Positions 7,944 to 16,080 of a DNA stretch of 64,000 nt are shown here, piece after piece. This DNA is from Ruegeria arenilitoris. Its GTDB lineage: Bacteria > Pseudomonadota > Alphaproteobacteria > Rhodobacterales > Rhodobacteraceae. The stretch lies in assembly GCF_013035425.1 (NCBI RefSeq), contig NZ_WQHX01000003.1, positions 447,001-511,000 of the forward strand, read 5' to 3'. Position 1 is the stretch's first letter; each line of letters opens with the position of its first letter. The notes below the pieces were generated by a model, which did not search any database, had not been told where the DNA came from, and worked only from the letters and a program-made list of their open reading frames with translations. The translations under genes were made by a program, and so were the position numbers.

Positions 7944-8828
7944 TCAGTTTCCTCCGAACGCTCCCATATGCCAAACGTCACCAGGGCCAGTGGTAGCGAA
8001 AGTACCTCCGACTTCGTTAGCTGAAGGTCCATAAAACTGTCCCTGTGCCGTACCAGCGGTACCCGCTCCCGACACCAAGGCAGTAAACTCTGACCCATTA
8101 ACCGAACCTGAGCCACTAAAGTCCAATTCTGGTGCATTAGTTGTAGTTGCAGTGTTCAAGTTCACCGCTGACGTATCTGAACTACCGATTGTTGCTGTAT
8201 TAAAATCAGTTGTTACAGTAACGGACGACACCGTTTGGTAAGGCTGACCATCTGAAAGACGGGCTACACCCAATCCTACACCTCTATACGTCGCTGTAGC
8301 TCCAACCGGAATGTTCGAAGCTTCTGTTTTCAAACCGTAACTTCCGGCACCCGCAGTCCCTGAGCCGGTGCCAGCTCCGGTAACCCAAGCACCGTATGTC
8401 TGGTATTCGTAACCGGCTCTTTCTGGGTCTACATAAGTTGCTAAGTCTTGACCGTCGGCTGTTACAAAAGAGGTCACTAAAGGAGTATCTACCCTTGTGT
8501 CGCCGTTACTAGTGTCAAATGAAACGGACGATCCTGATGCAGCCGAAGACAATGCTACCACAACACCGTTCCTCGTCGTTACGAGTGTGGTACTTGGCGA
8601 CGGACCTGTTTGATCCTCAATTGTCACTCCACCCGTCGAAGGATCGGCGACATACCTTGCGGTTACCGCTTCCCCGTCTATCTCGACGGTTCCGTTTTCG
8701 GGTACGTTAGAGAATCCCGAAAACGGTATTACCGCTGGTTCCGAAGAACTATCGCTGTCCCCACATGCAGCTAATGCAGTGCATACAAGTCCTGTAGCCA
8801 TAGCGCGAAGTTTTAACGGTCTGGGCAT
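7944..8828 (-). CDS. TbpB-like surface lipoprotein, predicted Slam substrate
   Basis: A 294-residue lipoprotein. The N-terminus is basic, then TGLVCTALAAC provides a lipobox (LAAC) with the acylated cysteine near residue 21, followed by an acidic/serine linker (GDSDSSSEP). The C-terminal part (GTAGTAQGQFYGPSANEVGG then TFATTG, ending GAFGGN) is the repeated signature of the eight-stranded barrel of TbpB-type lipoproteins (GxFYGPxAxEVGG). This barrel is the region recognised by Slam translocons. Ligand cannot be read from the sequence; haem, transferrin-like proteins or polysaccharide are all known for the family. No TonB-dependent receptor is next to it. Confidence 0.82.
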   Translation of the reverse strand: MPRPLKLRAMATGLVCTALAACGDSDSSSEPAVIPFSGFSNVPENGTVEIDGEAVTARYVADPSTGGVTIEDQTGPSPSTTLVTTRNGVVVALSSAASGSSVSFDTSNGDTRVDTPLVTSFVTADGQDLATYVDPERAGYEYQTYGAWVTGAGTGSGTAGAGSYGLKTEASNIPVGATATYRGVGLGVARLSDGQPYQTVSSVTVTTDFNTATIGSSDTSAVNLNTATTTNAPELDFSGSGSVNGSEFTALVSGAGTAGTAQGQFYGPSANEVGGTFATTGPGDVWHMGAFGGN

Positions 8829-9091
8829 CCATTCCTCCCCAAAAGCTTCGATTTGCGCTTAACTCTGCAACCAATTCTTAAGACATCACTGATTTAAATC
8901 AACTGATTAGAATTGTCTCTTTTTGCGCATTAGACCCAAGTGTGCCCTCAATTACTCGTGTGATCAGCGTTTTCAACCCTTTCGCCGCAAACGGCATGAG
9001 CGTCCGCTGTGCGGACTAAACAGACTTAGGCAAAGTATTGAATTGATCTGTTCCTTGATCGCCGTACGCTGGAGACACGGAGGATCAGGTC

Positions 9092-10639
9092 ATGTACCGC
9101 ACATTTGTTTCTGCAATTTTTGTGGCGATTGCCACGACCTGCTCGGCGCAGGATTACGATATAGTCATAACGAACGGGCGTGTCATCGATCCTGAGACAG
9201 GATTGGACGCCATCCGAAATCTCGGGATCAACGGCGGCGAGATATCCGCGATCTCCGAGTTCGCCATGGACGGTTCAATAGAGATCGATGCAACTAATCA
9301 TGTTGTCGCGCCGGGGTTCATCGATTTGCATGCACACGGCATGAACTTGGGCGACATGCGCATGCAGGCGATGCAAGGCGTAACAACTGTTCTGGAGTTG
9401 GAGTCCGGTATCCTCCCTATTGCAGATTGGTATGCTGAAATGGAACGGCAGCAGACGCCGCTGAACTATGGGGCTTCTGCGGCTTGGACGTTTGGCCGAA
9501 TAGCTGCCTTCACGGGTGAAGGGCCTGTTGCCGAACTATCCTATTTTCAAGATGCGCAGAGGTTCGACGATTGGAAAACAGAAATCGCCGATCCGCTTCG
9601 CATGTTGGAGTTGTTGGACTTAGTCGAGCAAGGATTGAAAGAGGGGGCATTGGGTATAGGCGTTAACGCAGGATACGCGCCTGGATACGGTCAAAAAGAG
9701 TACTTTGCTTTGGCAAATATGGCCGCCGACTACGGCGTGGCCACCTATACGCACGTGCGGTACGCATCGAATTTGGAACCGCAGGGGTCTTTTGAGGCAA
9801 TAAAAGAATTGATTGCGAACGCCGCGCTTACAGGCGCACACATGCATATCTGTCATATCAACAGTTCTTCATTGGAAGACATTCACGCCACCCTTGATTT
9901 GGTTGAACGTGCGCAGGCTCAAGGCATTAACATCACGGTAGAGGCCTATCCTTATGGCGCCGCGAACACAGTTGTAGGAGCCGCGATGTTCTCAGGCGAC
10001 GGATGGCGAGAACGCATGAGCTCCACGGCTCAGAACTTTCAATTGGGCGCAGATCGCATGACCGAAGAGGAACTCGCCGATTATCAGAACAACGAGCCTG
10101 GCACCTTTGTCACATGGCATTTTCTGGACGAGAATGATCCTGATGCGCTCGCGCTACTGGACGCATCCGTTACCCACCCAGCAGTTATGATTGCGTCGGA
10201 TGCAGTGTTCTGGTCCTACTTAGACGAAAGCGGCGCTGTTCTGAACTATGAGGGGAGTGATTGGCCACTTCCCGACAACGTTTTCAGTCACCCAAGGTCT
10301 GCTGGAGCGTTTACCAAAATCCTTCGGTCTTATGTGCGCGAACGGGGTTTGCTGTCGCTCGAGGAAGCAATTGGCAAGATGTCCTTGATGCCAGCTCAAA
10401 CGCTTGAGAACTTCGTTCCACAAATGAGAAAGAAAGGGCGCCTGCAAGTTGGAATGGATGCTGACATTGTCGTCTTTGACCCCAAGACAGTGGCGGATCT
10501 AGCCACCTACGAAAACGCGAACCAACCCGCCGTAGGTGTACAAACCGTTCTCGTAAACGGCACGTTAGTTGTTGAGAATGGTGAACTCAGAATAGAGGCT
10601 GATTCCGGTCAACCAATCCGCCGACAGCTCCAAAGATAA
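9092..10639 (+). CDS. Exported D-aminoacylase-like amidohydrolase
   Basis: A 515-residue metal-dependent amidohydrolase with a signal peptide (MYRTFVSAIFVAIATTCSAQ) and an excellent ribosome site (GGAGG) before the ATG. The fold markers are ITNGRVIDPETG, the metal motif APGFIDLHAHGMN, ATYTHVRYAS, HMHICHINS with further metal ligands, and the C-terminal GMDADIVVFDPKTV. The arrangement fits N-acyl-D-amino-acid deacylases and related dihydroorotase-like enzymes; the true substrate is unknown. Export to the periplasm suggests scavenging of acylated amino acids or peptides. It is monocistronic, with repeat-bearing DNA on both sides (8829-9091 and 10640 onward). Confidence 0.8.
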   Translation: MYRTFVSAIFVAIATTCSAQDYDIVITNGRVIDPETGLDAIRNLGINGGEISAISEFAMDGSIEIDATNHVVAPGFIDLHAHGMNLGDMRMQAMQGVTTVLELESGILPIADWYAEMERQQTPLNYGASAAWTFGRIAAFTGEGPVAELSYFQDAQRFDDWKTEIADPLRMLELLDLVEQGLKEGALGIGVNAGYAPGYGQKEYFALANMAADYGVATYTHVRYASNLEPQGSFEAIKELIANAALTGAHMHICHINSSSLEDIHATLDLVERAQAQGINITVEAYPYGAANTVVGAAMFSGDGWRERMSSTAQNFQLGADRMTEEELADYQNNEPGTFVTWHFLDENDPDALALLDASVTHPAVMIASDAVFWSYLDESGAVLNYEGSDWPLPDNVFSHPRSAGAFTKILRSYVRERGLLSLEEAIGKMSLMPAQTLENFVPQMRKKGRLQVGMDADIVVFDPKTVADLATYENANQPAVGVQTVLVNGTLVVENGELRIEADSGQPIRRQLQR

Positions 10640-10642
10640 GGT

Positions 10643-10742
10643 GACCGCTTTGGGCTCAACGCGGACATCCGAGAGATTTGGTCAGATGACTAGTTTGAGG
10701 TTGCGAGCGGACATTTCGACCGCTCGCAGGGTGGTCAGATGT
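10643..10742. repeat. Interspersed repeat, long variant, copy 4
   Basis: Reads ACCGCTTTGGGCTCAACGCG, GACATCC, then GGTCAGATGACTAGTTTGAG and GAGCGGACATTTCGACCGCT. It begins 4 bases after the stop of the amidohydrolase gene, so it could act as its transcription-end hairpin. Between 10743 and 10958 I see no gene. Confidence 0.65.
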
Positions 10743-10958
10743 CTATCTGTTCAGCAATGGTCAAAGCATCTTTAAGTTCAACGCCGAGACCCGCTTATTG
10801 TCGCAACAGCCCAGCATGTATTGCAAGGCATGCCTTCGTAAATTTCCAGCTTTACGGTTTCGCGCTCAACTTGACTGATGCTGCAAGATAAACGAACGAC
10901 TGTTTTTCCGCGTTTGTGGTTATTTGCGCGTTAAAATGAAAGACTGGGACTTCTGTCG

Positions 10959-11192
10959 CTAATGTAGACTAAGGAGGACTTCGAGGTCGCGGCAGGTGAG
11001 CGGTTCCATAAGTTTGCGATCTTCTCCGTTTAGCGATTTGCCATCAGAAATATGATCTTTCAGCAACCGAGAAATCTGGCTCGTCGACTGATAGTAGAGT
11101 TCGGGATTGGACCGGCTCAGGTCAGATAACAAGCGCCGCAGCAGCGCCTTTCGCCGCTCGGCATCGGTTTCTGATTTCTTGTCTTGCAGCAT
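10959..11192 (-). CDS. Small charged protein, unknown
   Basis: A 77-codon frame from an ATG at 11192. The product is helical and highly charged at the start (KKSETDAERRKALLRRLL) and continues SDLSRSNPELYYQSTSQISR. Its composition looks protein-like rather than random, but the ribosome site is weak and I recognise no family. It is divergent from the gene at 11318. It may be a genuine small cytoplasmic protein; confidence is moderate to low. Confidence 0.4.
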   Translation of the reverse strand: MLQDKKSETDAERRKALLRRLLSDLSRSNPELYYQSTSQISRLLKDHISDGKSLNGEDRKLMEPLTCRDLEVLLSLH

Positions 11193-11317
11193 GATAGTTT
11201 TACCTGAGGATTCCTACTCAGCAATTAGGGTTCTTTTGCACCTCGTAAAGCCTATCTGTTTGCCTGCGACTACTAGTGGAGGATCGTCGCGTCGAAGCGA
11301 ATGAAGGATTCGACTTG

Positions 11318-11938
11318 ATGATAGATCAACTTAAACGTCTTTTTGACCGGAAGACTTACGCGGTTGTACCTTATGAAGCCGCGCAGCAGCATGCAAACTC
11401 TGCCGACATGGTCGCGGCACTGAACGCCGATCCTTACTTGATGGTAGCCGACGCGGGACTGCGGTTGATCTCCGTCTTTGACGATTTGCATTACGATCGT
11501 GCAGATCTTGATATCTTGTCCGCCCCGATGCGAAGACGCGCATTGAAAAAACTCGCCCCTTTCGAATATTTTCAGCGATCCGGTTCGGTGATTGAGAACC
11601 GCGCTGCTGACATACGCATTCATATGCCGAAATTCCGTGCGCTTGGTGCATCGCCGTTTGACGCGCTGCGAGAAACATCCATGCGGCCACAAGATTATGC
11701 TCTGCTGACCCCAACGCAAGCCGCGGCGCAAATGATTGCGGCCTATGAGGTCGATACCGCGAAAGAGCGTTTGGCAGCATTGGTCGTAAAACACCCGGCA
11801 AATTTGTTGCGTCTGTTTGACTTTCTGGAACCTACCCCTTCAAAAGCATCGGTCCGCGAGATGTTGGGCGAACTGCTCTTTCTGCAACGCGCTGCAGTGG
11901 CCGAGGAACCGCTGAAGAGCCGACGGGCATTGCGTTAG
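11318..11938 (+). CDS. Hypothetical protein, about 206 residues
   Basis: I do not recognise this protein. From the ATG at 11318 (GAAGGA lies 9 bases upstream) it is soluble, with no signal peptide or membrane segments, and mostly helical. Notable stretches are FDRKTYAVVPYEAAQQHA, DAGLRLISVFDDLHYD, RRALKKLAPFEYFQRSGSVI and a C-terminal FLEPTPSKASVREML. An earlier GTG at 11276 would add 14 residues but has no ribosome site. It stands alone, with repeat-containing intergenic DNA downstream (11939-12300). Confidence 0.6.
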   Translation: MIDQLKRLFDRKTYAVVPYEAAQQHANSADMVAALNADPYLMVADAGLRLISVFDDLHYDRADLDILSAPMRRRALKKLAPFEYFQRSGSVIENRAADIRIHMPKFRALGASPFDALRETSMRPQDYALLTPTQAAAQMIAAYEVDTAKERLAALVVKHPANLLRLFDFLEPTPSKASVREMLGELLFLQRAAVAEEPLKSRRALR

Positions 11939-12192
11939 CATGTCAGGGAACATCAATAGTGGAATCGAAGCGCTCAACAATCATGCTTGAATTAAATTCG
12001 ATCTAAGGGCTTTCAGAACAACCGACATCGATTCTGGAGCGTTAGATGAGGGCAAAGTCCGCGACTCAGACATCAAAGTCTCAAATTTCTTCGTGCTGTG
12101 AACGAATGGCCGCTTTTCTCTCTGCGACGCAGATGATGTCTTAGGTCGGTGATATTGCTGCACCTGCGAGGGTTCAGACCTGAGCACTTCCA

Positions 12193-12260
12193 GTATGGGC
12201 TCAGTGCAGACCTTCGCTGCACTTAACGCGAACGTCAGCTTTGCGGGCAGAACGAATGTC
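12193..12260. repeat. Interspersed repeat, copy 5
   Basis: Contains ATGGGCTCAGTGCAGACC, TTCGCTGCACTTAACGCGAA, then CGTCAGCTTTGCGGGCAGAA. It resembles the copies at 24262 and 25961 read in reverse. A weaker half-copy precedes it near 12101-12140 (AACGAATGGCCGCTTTTCTC). Confidence 0.55.
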
Positions 12261-12300
12261 TTTTCTTTCCTAATAGGCGTTGGATAGTTATGATCCTCGC

Positions 12301-12555
12301 ATGTCAAAGCGGGACAAACTCAAGCGTAACCGTATGAAACGGTATGAAGATTTAGCATTGCGTCGAAACTACGTTGAACCGATGCAATACTTGTTTGGGC
12401 AGCTGAAAGGCGCGGTTGATAAGGGCAATCATGACAAGGCTATCAAGATTGCGCTGTTTCTCATTCCATTTGGGCATGCCAAAGCCTTGCCGCGGAAACA
12501 GGATGGTGATGAGGTGGGTACCGACCGCCTCACAGTTAACTTCACGGTGGACTAA
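12301..12555 (+). CDS. Small basic protein, possibly phage-derived
   Basis: An 84-residue frame from the ATG at 12301. The N-terminus is strongly basic (MSKRDKLKRNRMKRYEDLAL). The middle, KGNHDKAIKIALFLIPFGHA, loosely resembles small phage packaging proteins, but I cannot assign a family. No clear ribosome site is seen; an upstream TTG at 12280 is an alternative start. It lies about 140 bases left of the duplicated tRNA-Leu end, so it may be a relic of another integrated element. Confidence 0.45.
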   Translation: MSKRDKLKRNRMKRYEDLALRRNYVEPMQYLFGQLKGAVDKGNHDKAIKIALFLIPFGHAKALPRKQDGDEVGTDRLTVNFTVD

Positions 12556-12619
12556 TTCGATCTAGGACATCCGTTGTTGTCGATTCTATAAGATCAAGTA
12601 ACTCATACGCCACAAATAG

Positions 12620-12639
12620 TATGGGGGACTATATGGGGG
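12620..12639 (+). repeat. Tandem TATGGGGG direct repeats beside the tRNA-Leu fragment
   Basis: TATGGGGG occurs at 12620-12627 and again at 12632-12639, 12 bases apart, about 60 bases from the duplicated tRNA end at 12697. Short G-rich direct repeats at this distance from an attachment core are typical of arm sites bound by tyrosine recombinases. Interpretation is inferred from position. Confidence 0.4.
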
Positions 12640-12696
12640 TCTAACAAGGACTGCTACAACACAACCCACTGATATTAATAAACTTAAAGGATTATT

Positions 12697-12755
12697 GTGG
12701 TGCCCAAGGAGAGACTCGAACTCTCACGCCCGTGAAGGCGGGGGATTTTGAATCC
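12697..12755 (+). repeat. attL-like duplicate of tRNA-Leu(CAA) 3' end
   Basis: These 59 bases are identical to 41964-42022, which is the 3' two-thirds of the intact tRNA-Leu plus one flanking base. The copy covers the anticodon arm, variable arm, T arm and CCA end, and then diverges (a 2-base deletion followed by unrelated AT-rich sequence), so it cannot form a tRNA. A perfect direct repeat of a tRNA 3' end, with a recombinase gene beside the intact copy, is the classic footprint of an integrated element. Confidence 0.88.
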
Positions 12756-12834
12756 TGCGTTAATAACCGATTTTATTTATTTTTTACCACTCGCGTCACT
12801 GAACCGGTCCCATTACGGCAGATAATATCCTCAT

Positions 12835-13212
12835 TCACCCCATCCCGTATGGCCCGCCGGGTTGCAGGTCGCCCATGATGCCCCACACATCGTGGCAGGC
12901 GTCCAAGAGGGCTGTGTCGCTTGAGGGTATGCTGTCCTTGAAGTTCGGGTAGTTCATGGTGTCGGCGAGATTGTGCATCGTCGTTGCGAGGTGGTTGCGT
13001 GGGATGAACGTCCGGAAGCGATAGTCGCCGCCCGGCGTTTCGATAACGTGGCCGTCCATGCCGTACGGTCGCAGTAGGTCTGCGTCCTGAGCGCGGCGGA
13101 ACCGCAGGCAGACGCGAGAGCCCATGTACGGCCCGCTGATGTTGCCGCGCTCATCCTTGGCGACGGCAGAGAAAAAGCCCGAACCCTCGGGCGTCGAGAA
13201 TGCTACCCACAT
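12835..13212 (-). CDS. Hypothetical island protein, about 125 residues
   Basis: I do not recognise this protein. The start at 13212 is well supported by AGGAGGA seven bases upstream. It is soluble, opens with MWVAFSTPEGSGFFSAVAKD, and has a central YRFRTFIPRNHLATTMHNLA and a proline/glycine-rich end (GDLQPGGPYGMG). Base composition is higher in G+C than the chromosomal genes to the left. It is the first gene inside the left attachment repeat, so it probably belongs to the integrated element. Confidence 0.65.
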   Translation of the reverse strand: MWVAFSTPEGSGFFSAVAKDERGNISGPYMGSRVCLRFRRAQDADLLRPYGMDGHVIETPGGDYRFRTFIPRNHLATTMHNLADTMNYPNFKDSIPSSDTALLDACHDVWGIMGDLQPGGPYGMG

Positions 13213-13366
13213 ATGCAGGTCCTCCTAATTTTTTGGAAAAGGGCACATTCTTTATCAAATACAATAAGGGGTCGTCAACTCGAGGGGGCTTACGTGCGCG
13301 GGCGCATGGCCTGTAGGCACAAACCCAAACCTCTAAACCCGGCAGTAGCTACGTGATGGTTGGAGA

Positions 13367-13762
13367 CTATTCGTCATCATCCAGTTTTGACTCAATCACC
13401 TTCTGTTGAGCCAATCTCTCTGGAAGGCGGTCGCTGATGTCTTTGAGCCGCTGTGTTGGATTGACGCTCATGCCGACTGTTCCGCTGTGGGTATGGGTGA
13501 TGCTAACGCCATCAGCGCGTCCAAATGCTCGGTCCTGAGCTAAGGCCAGCAAGGCGATTTGTTCTTTGCCAGAGAGTTTTCCCGATACAAATTCGCCGTT
13601 CCCATCTATGCGATTGAAGAGTTCGTCCATCGACAAAAGATCGTTCATGCGTTTCACAGCGATCTCGCCGTTCGACTGGATCAACTTTCTTGTCTCGGGA
13701 TCCAGTTTAGGTCGTCCGCCGGGATTACCAGAATGACCGGGCTTGAAGAGAGGTGTTGGCAC
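13367..13762 (-). CDS. GNPGGRPK-type phage packaging-associated protein
   Basis: A 131-residue protein starting at a GTG with GAGGAG just upstream. The N-terminus has FKPGHSGNPGGRPKLDPETR, the motif seen in the DUF5681 group found near phage terminase genes, followed by a helical segment (KEQIALLALAQDRAFGRADG) like the end of small terminase-like proteins. No large terminase, portal or capsid gene is nearby, so it is an isolated relic or has been recruited. Functional assignment is tentative. Confidence 0.6.
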   Translation of the reverse strand: MPTPLFKPGHSGNPGGRPKLDPETRKLIQSNGEIAVKRMNDLLSMDELFNRIDGNGEFVSGKLSGKEQIALLALAQDRAFGRADGVSITHTHSGTVGMSVNPTQRLKDISDRLPERLAQQKVIESKLDDDE

Positions 13763-14037
13763 AGTGGACTCCTCTGTTCTCAGAAAGTGAAGGCGCCAAG
13801 TGATAAGTATCTATTTTTATAGCATAATGGATGCCAAATTGCGATCATTTGCGCACTCTATAGACGCACCAGGTAAGGTCGTATAGGTGCCCGCATTTAT
13901 GTGTCTCTCTCTCAAATCTCCTAGGGATGCTGTACAAATGCATTCAAGATTAGCGTAGCCGTGGCTTCCGGCATCGTGGGCTGAACTGTTGTTCGCCACC
14001 TATTTATCCGAGAGGCTGAGGTAAGTGAGGCAGACTG

Positions 14038-14712
14038 ATGTGTAACCTCTATTCGAATACGACCCCGGCAGATGCGATGCGGCAGCTATTCGACGTCGCT
14101 GTAGAAAAAGACAGGCTCGGAAATGCGGAACCGCTTCCAGCAATCTACCCAATGCACATGGCGCCCATCGTCAGGAAAGACGAAGACGGGGCGCGTGAAC
14201 TCGTGTCTCTGTTCTGGGGGTTTCGAACGACCAAGAAATCAAAAAAGACTGGCGCCATCCTGCAACCTCATGCCTGGAACAATGCGCGGGACGACAAGGT
14301 CCTGAAGAGCGGGCTGTGGAAGAACAGCTTCGAAGAGCGCCGTTGTCTCGTACCTGCAAGTTCGTTCTGCGAGGTGCAAGGGCGCAATCCAGCCACATAC
14401 CACTGGTTCGCGCTCAAGGGCTCCGAGGCTCGCCCACCATTTGCGTTTGCCGGGATGTGGCAAGTATCGCAATACGAAGGCAAAGAAGGCCCAGAAGAGG
14501 TTCCTGCGTATACTGTGATAACCACCTCGGCGAATGACATTGTGCGTCCGATACATCCGCAAAGAATGCCAGTCATACTCAGTTCTAGTGACTATGAGGC
14601 CTAGTTGGATGGCAGCGCAGCGCAGGCCTTTGAACTGCTAAAGCCCTATGCCTCAGATGAGATGGAAATCGTCAGATCGGGCGTAGGAGAAAAGTCTGAT
14701 ACTAGTCTTTGA
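14038..14712 (+). pseudogene. SRAP (HMCES/YedK-like) abasic-site protein with in-frame amber
   Basis: The frame encodes a SOS-response-associated peptidase domain, which forms a DNA-protein crosslink with abasic sites through Cys2. Seen are MCNLYSNTT with Cys2 after Met removal, the SFCEVQG catalytic-glutamate region near residue 110, and the IHPQRMPVIL histidine motif near 177. At 14602-14604 a TAG stands where relatives have the Trp of a WLD motif. The frame then continues with family-like sequence (LDGSAAQAFELLKPY, EIVRSGVG) to TGA at 14710-14712. One substitution (TGG to TAG) therefore truncates a 224-residue protein to 188. The catalytic residues are retained, so residual activity is possible. 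Confidence 0.8.
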
Positions 14713-14742
14713 ACGGCACGGTGTTTGAGAGAGTTCCGATCA

Positions 14743-14820
14743 TTGAATGTCCGCTTACCATCTCGCCTTGGACATCCGACGTTTTTTGTCAGATGTCTGC
14801 ACCGAGCCCTGAGCGGTCGT
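14743..14820. repeat. Interspersed repeat, copy 6
   Basis: Contains GAATGTCCGCTTACC, GGACATCCGACGTTTTTTGT, CAGATGTCTGCACC and GAGCCCTGAGCGGTCG. It shares the GTCCGC and GAGCCC modules with the other copies and lies downstream of the SRAP pseudogene. Confidence 0.55.
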
Positions 14821-14895
14821 TTGACAAAATCACTCAGCTAATTGGCAAATTTGGTGCGGTCATCAACAAATTTGGCACAAATTCTAAAGTGAAGC

Positions 14896-15726
14896 CTACC
14901 GCGCCGGAAACAATTCGTGGGCTATGGGGATGTCATAGTGGCTCATCAGAATGACACCAGTGCTTTCAGCAAGCTCCTTCGCGCTTTTTGTGAAGCCAGC
15001 ATTCGTGAGTACAGCTGCTCTCTTAAGGCCGTAAAAATTCGCTCCGGCATGGGCTTCTTGAACGGCCTTATTGCCAACGGGTGAGTTATACAATTTGGTT
15101 TGAATGCCCGCCGAAACGCCATTTCTCTTGACTATGATATCCAGCCCCTGATCGCCACCAGACTGAGTGACATTTGCTTCCCAGCCAAATTTTCGAAATA
15201 CGTCTGCAACCCAGAACTCAAAGTCTATGCCGTCCGTTGGCAAATCTTCAAAATCGACACCCTGAGACTTTTGACGAATTCTCTTATCTCGCAAGTGTCT
15301 TCTCGTAAATTCAATGGCTTCCGTTTCAATTTGCTCCCAGTCGAATGAAAGCGGCACGCTATCCAAGAACTCGACAATCTTCTTTTCCTGATCGTCGGAA
15401 AGTACTTTACCATAGTCATTTTTTACGATTGCGGTTCTCAGGTTGCGTTCCAGAGTAGCAGCGTGCCTGTCAATTAATGCAGGAAGTTCATCTTTCATCT
15501 GGGCACGGGCTTTAGTTTGATGCCGACCCAATATAGCTTGTTCCTGTCCTGATATAATGATGACCACGACACCATAGGCAATTCCCGCTAGCACATAGAG
15601 CAAAAAAATAAGCAAAAAGGCGTCCCGAATACTGCCAGTCTTAATAATTGCCCACGGCATGCCAACAAGGATAGTAAACCACACAAGGCAGCCTGCCAGA
15701 ATATTTCCTTCGTGTTTCTTTGCCAT
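14896..15726 (-). CDS. Membrane-anchored Mrr-type restriction endonuclease
   Basis: A 276-residue protein with two N-terminal hydrophobic segments (about residues 10-30 and 36-58) and a charged helical linker of about 100 residues. The C-terminal nuclease domain of the Mrr/RecB-like PD-(D/E)xK fold shows GIDFEFWVADVFRKFGW, the active-site strand GGDQGLDIIVKRNG, GIQTKLY with the Gln-x-Lys variant, and AVLTNAGFTKSAKELA. Soluble Mrr cleaves foreign or modified DNA; membrane-bound relatives are thought to act on incoming DNA. No methylase is adjacent, so it would be a stand-alone type IV-like system. The cell-envelope role is an inference. Confidence 0.78.
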   Translation of the reverse strand: MAKKHEGNILAGCLVWFTILVGMPWAIIKTGSIRDAFLLIFLLYVLAGIAYGVVVIIISGQEQAILGRHQTKARAQMKDELPALIDRHAATLERNLRTAIVKNDYGKVLSDDQEKKIVEFLDSVPLSFDWEQIETEAIEFTRRHLRDKRIRQKSQGVDFEDLPTDGIDFEFWVADVFRKFGWEANVTQSGGDQGLDIIVKRNGVSAGIQTKLYNSPVGNKAVQEAHAGANFYGLKRAAVLTNAGFTKSAKELAESTGVILMSHYDIPIAHELFPAR

Positions 15727-15863
15727 CTAAACGATCCGCCAGAGTTAAGGCTGAGGTTCATAGATGCAAAAAATACTTGTTTGTAATGAGAAAAGAGTGA
15801 GAAAAATTTGCGGCGACAATTTTCTATTGTTCGAACACAAACAGTTTGCGCTGAGTTTGCAGG

Positions 15864-15940
15864 AACGGCGGCTTCGTCCGCATATCGGACGCTCCTGCCA
15901 AGTAGAGCGAATGACCGCTCTGAGCCCAATGCGGACAGGC
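15864..15940. repeat. Interspersed repeat, copy 7
   Basis: Reads GAACGGCGGCTTCGTCCGCA, TATCGGACGCTCCTGCC, then GAATGACCGCTCTGAGCCCA and ATGCGGAC. It is a clear example with both outer arms (GTCCGC and GCGGAC). Confidence 0.7.
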
Positions 15941-16080
15941 AAACCTACCATTTACTTGGTTTTCCGAGCCGCACTTTGTCTCGAGATGTTGAGCACCTCG
16001 ACTTGAACGAATTCGATGCTGATGTAATGGTTTCGCGATCCATAGGCTCGTAAGCCCGATGACAGGAGAGGATACGTTTC

